From an uncultured delta proteobacterium (GTDB taxonomy: Bacteria; RBG-13-61-14; DRUE01): 6,161 nt of DNA. A program made the translations under genes and the position numbers. This document shows positions 4,860 through 6,161 of this stretch, piece after piece (the stretch's first letter is position 1; each line of letters opens with the position of its first letter). Below the pieces are notes generated by a model. The model searched no databases and was not told where the DNA came from. It worked only from the letters and a program-made list of their open reading frames with translations. The stretch spans positions 1-6,161 of the forward strand of contig CAIUDS010000807.1 in the NCBI GenBank assembly GCA_903897985.1, in the 5' to 3' direction.

Positions 4860-6065
4860 ATGAGCGGGAGGAAAAGGAAGCGACGCTTAGTCAAGCGGGG
4901 AAGAAAAACAACCCGCCCGGGATCGGGGTCGGCGCTGTCAGTCAGAGGCGGATACGGAAAGCTCTTAAGCGAAATCAGCTTGCTTCTGGAACAGGCGCGC
5001 CGGGGTTCCGCGCGGGCGATCAATGTCATCATTACCAGCACTTATTGGGAGGTGGGGAGGCGGATCGTGGAATTCGAACAGAAAGGCCGGGACCGGGCCG
5101 AGTATGGGGAAACGCTTCTGACTCGACTGGCCGAGGACTTGAGCTCCCGCTTCGGACGCGGGTTCGCCAGGAGCAATCTCTACCAGATGCGGGCCTTTTA
5201 TCTGTCTTACCAAAACATTTTCCAGACGGTGTCTGGAAAATTGGCGGAAGGCAAGGGCAAGAAATTCCAGACAGTGTCTGGAAAATCTTTGGCGGTTTCC
5301 TCCCCGGCCGGGTTTTTTCCGCTTTCCTGGTCGCATTATGCGAGGCTGTTGTCGGTGAAAAATGAACATGGGCGAAGCTTCTACGCGACCGAGGCCTTGC
5401 GGGGCGGCTGGTCCGTGCGGCAACTGGAGCGGCAGATCGAATCGCAGTTTTATGAGCGCACCGCGCTCTCGCGCAACAAGGCGGCCATGCTGGCCAGGGG
5501 CGCGCGGAAGGAAAAGGGGGACGCCTTGACTCCCGAGGAGGAAATCAAGGACCCGATGCTGCTGGAGTTTTTGGGGTTAAAGGACGAGTATTCCGAGACC
5601 GACTTGGAGGATGCGCTGATCGGGCATCTGGGGAATTTCCTGGTGGAGCTTGGGAATGATTTCAGCTTCGTGGGCAGGCAGAAACGGATCCGGATCGGGG
5701 ACGAATGGTATCGGGTGGATTTGGTGTTTTTCCACCGGCGTCTTCGCTGTCTGGTCCTGCTTGACCTTAAGCTTGGACGCTTCAGCTCCACCGATGCCGG
5801 GCAGATGCACCTCTATTTGAACTATGCCCGGGAGCATTGGGTATTGCCGGGAGAAAACCCTCCGGTCGGACTGATTCTTTGCGCGCAAAAAAATGAGGCT
5901 CTGGCCCGATACGCGCTGGGAGGCCTTGCCAATAAAGTCCTGGCCGCAGAATATAAAACAGCTCTTCCTGATGAAAAGCTCATTGCCGAAGAGCTGGAGC
6001 GAACCAGAAAGATGCTGGAAACGAGTTCGTTGCGCTTGCACAAGGGAGGTAGGAAAGAATGTTGA
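4860..6065 (+). CDS. YhcG/DUF1016-family PDDEXK nuclease
   Basis: Predicted 401-residue nuclease of the DUF1016 (YhcG) family, proteins often met in variable regions and next to restriction-modification genes. The DUF1016 N-terminal helical domain spans about 31-118 (GYGKLLSEI, TYWEVGRRIVEFEQ, LAEDLSSRFGRGFARSNLYQMR). After a linker and SWSHYARLLSV (156-166), the C-terminal nuclease domain runs about 230-360. Its likely active site is D287 (YRVDLVFFH), D302 and K304 (LLDLKLG) with Q315 (AGQMHLYLNY), the D...DxK...Q pattern of PDDEXK enzymes. The first ~30 residues are very basic and not typical of the family. The ATG has AGGAG at 4848-4852, 7 nt away. The linker holds two copies of FQTVSGK (121-127, 136-142). 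The stop overlaps the next start by 7 nt. Confidence 0.88.
   Translation: MSGRKRKRRLVKRGRKTTRPGSGSALSVRGGYGKLLSEISLLLEQARRGSARAINVIITSTYWEVGRRIVEFEQKGRDRAEYGETLLTRLAEDLSSRFGRGFARSNLYQMRAFYLSYQNIFQTVSGKLAEGKGKKFQTVSGKSLAVSSPAGFFPLSWSHYARLLSVKNEHGRSFYATEALRGGWSVRQLERQIESQFYERTALSRNKAAMLARGARKEKGDALTPEEEIKDPMLLEFLGLKDEYSETDLEDALIGHLGNFLVELGNDFSFVGRQKRIRIGDEWYRVDLVFFHRRLRCLVLLDLKLGRFSSTDAGQMHLYLNYAREHWVLPGENPPVGLILCAQKNEALARYALGGLANKVLAAEYKTALPDEKLIAEELERTRKMLETSSLRLHKGGRKEC
5217..5286 (+). repeat. Two in-frame copies of a palindrome inside the nuclease gene
   Basis: Copy 1 at 5217-5241 is a perfect inverted repeat, ATTTTCCAGAC, loop GGT, then its reverse complement. Copy 2 has TTCCAGAC, loop AGT, GTCTGGAA at 5265-5283. 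The direct repeat TTCCAGACrGTGTCTGGAAAAT is offset by exactly 45 bp (15 codons), so each copy reads FQTVSGK. They lie between the DUF1016 N-terminal domain and the SWSHY segment, in a linker that tolerates insertion. Confidence 0.85.
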
Positions 6066-6087
6066 ATTTGAAGATCACGCCCGAGCA
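6045..6087 (+). repeat. Right copy of the direct repeat flanking the nuclease gene
   Basis: Partner of 4739-4783, about 1.3 kb away. It includes GGGAGG (6044-6049), a purine-rich spacer, and the first nine codons MLNLKITPE. This copy overlaps the last codons of the nuclease gene. Confidence 0.8.
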
Positions 6088-6161
6088 GAAGCTGGCCCGG
6101 GAAATGGCGCGGACAAGTGACGCAGCCAGCCCCTGCAGAAGTCGCAGGAAAATCAAGAACG
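6059..6161 (+). CDS. Start of an unknown gene, runs off the window
   Basis: An open frame beginning MLNLKITPEQKLAREMA and still open at the last base (34 codons seen). The ATG has GGGAGG at 6044-6049 with 9 nt spacing and overlaps the nuclease stop (6063-6065), the arrangement of a translationally coupled operon pair. I do not recognise the family from so short a start. That it is really translated is supported by its duplicated start at 4755, where both base differences are silent. Confidence 0.5.
   Translation, partial: MLNLKITPEQKLAREMARTSDAASPCRSRRKIKN

Noticed and set aside
5217..5286. CRISPR-like array
   Set aside because: Only two palindromic repeat copies, in frame within a gene, with a 15-codon period and no further units or cas genes.
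4799..5365. A + frame of 188 codons overlapping the nuclease start, with ATG at 4799
   Set aside because: Its overlap with the DUF1016 N-terminal domain is out of frame, and it has no ribosome-binding site or known family. The basic, odd N-terminus of the nuclease leaves a small chance of an old frameshift in 4799-4950, but nothing shows it.

Overview
The window is high in G+C and reads as a compact bacterial chromosome segment. It holds five confidently recognised protein families, one kinase-like protein, and a mobile-looking nuclease cassette at the right end. The gene set (a DUF3467 protein, a radical SAM/SPASM enzyme, a MEMO/AmrB protein, a stand-alone Lrp/AsnC ligand-binding domain, and a Kdo/WaaP-like kinase) fits a Gram-negative anaerobe or an uncultured lineage such as Omnitrophota, Deltaproteobacteria-like groups or relatives. 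That placement is a weak inference, because there is no rRNA or phylogenetic marker here.

Layout. Bases 1-176 carry no established gene and begin with a perfect 16-bp palindrome. On the + strand, a DUF3467 gene (177-473) is followed, after a spacer made of imperfect heptamer repeats, by a TTG-initiated radical SAM/SPASM gene (526-1635). This gene converges on, and overlaps by 59 bp, a minus-strand cluster read from right to left: PaaI-type hotdog thioesterase (4526-4086), stand-alone RAM/AsnC domain (4043-3762), MEMO/AmrB-like protein with an extra PqqD-like N-terminal region (3765-2509, with a 4-nt ATGA overlap with the RAM gene) and a Kdo/WaaP-like kinase (2464-1577). A promoter with a perfect TATAAT lies in front of the thioesterase. 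A second one (TTGACA, 17 nt, GATACT) sits on the stop codon of the MEMO gene and could drive the kinase alone.

The divergent gap 4527-4859 is packed with hairpins of REP type. To its right lies a YhcG/DUF1016 PDDEXK nuclease gene (4860-6065). It is flanked by imperfect direct repeats of about 45 bp. Each repeat contains a ribosome-binding site and the first nine codons of the same protein start (MLNLKITPE), and the only two differences in the coding part are silent. The right copy begins an open frame that runs off the window; the left copy stops after 29 codons. The nuclease gene also carries two in-frame copies of a palindrome, 45 bp apart, between its two domains.

Working together: the radical SAM/SPASM enzyme and the PqqD-like region on the MEMO protein are suggestive of a modification pathway, but no precursor peptide is visible and the two genes are on opposite strands, so this is only a hypothesis. 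The thioesterase, RAM and MEMO genes probably form one transcript. The nuclease cassette looks like a separate, later arrival.
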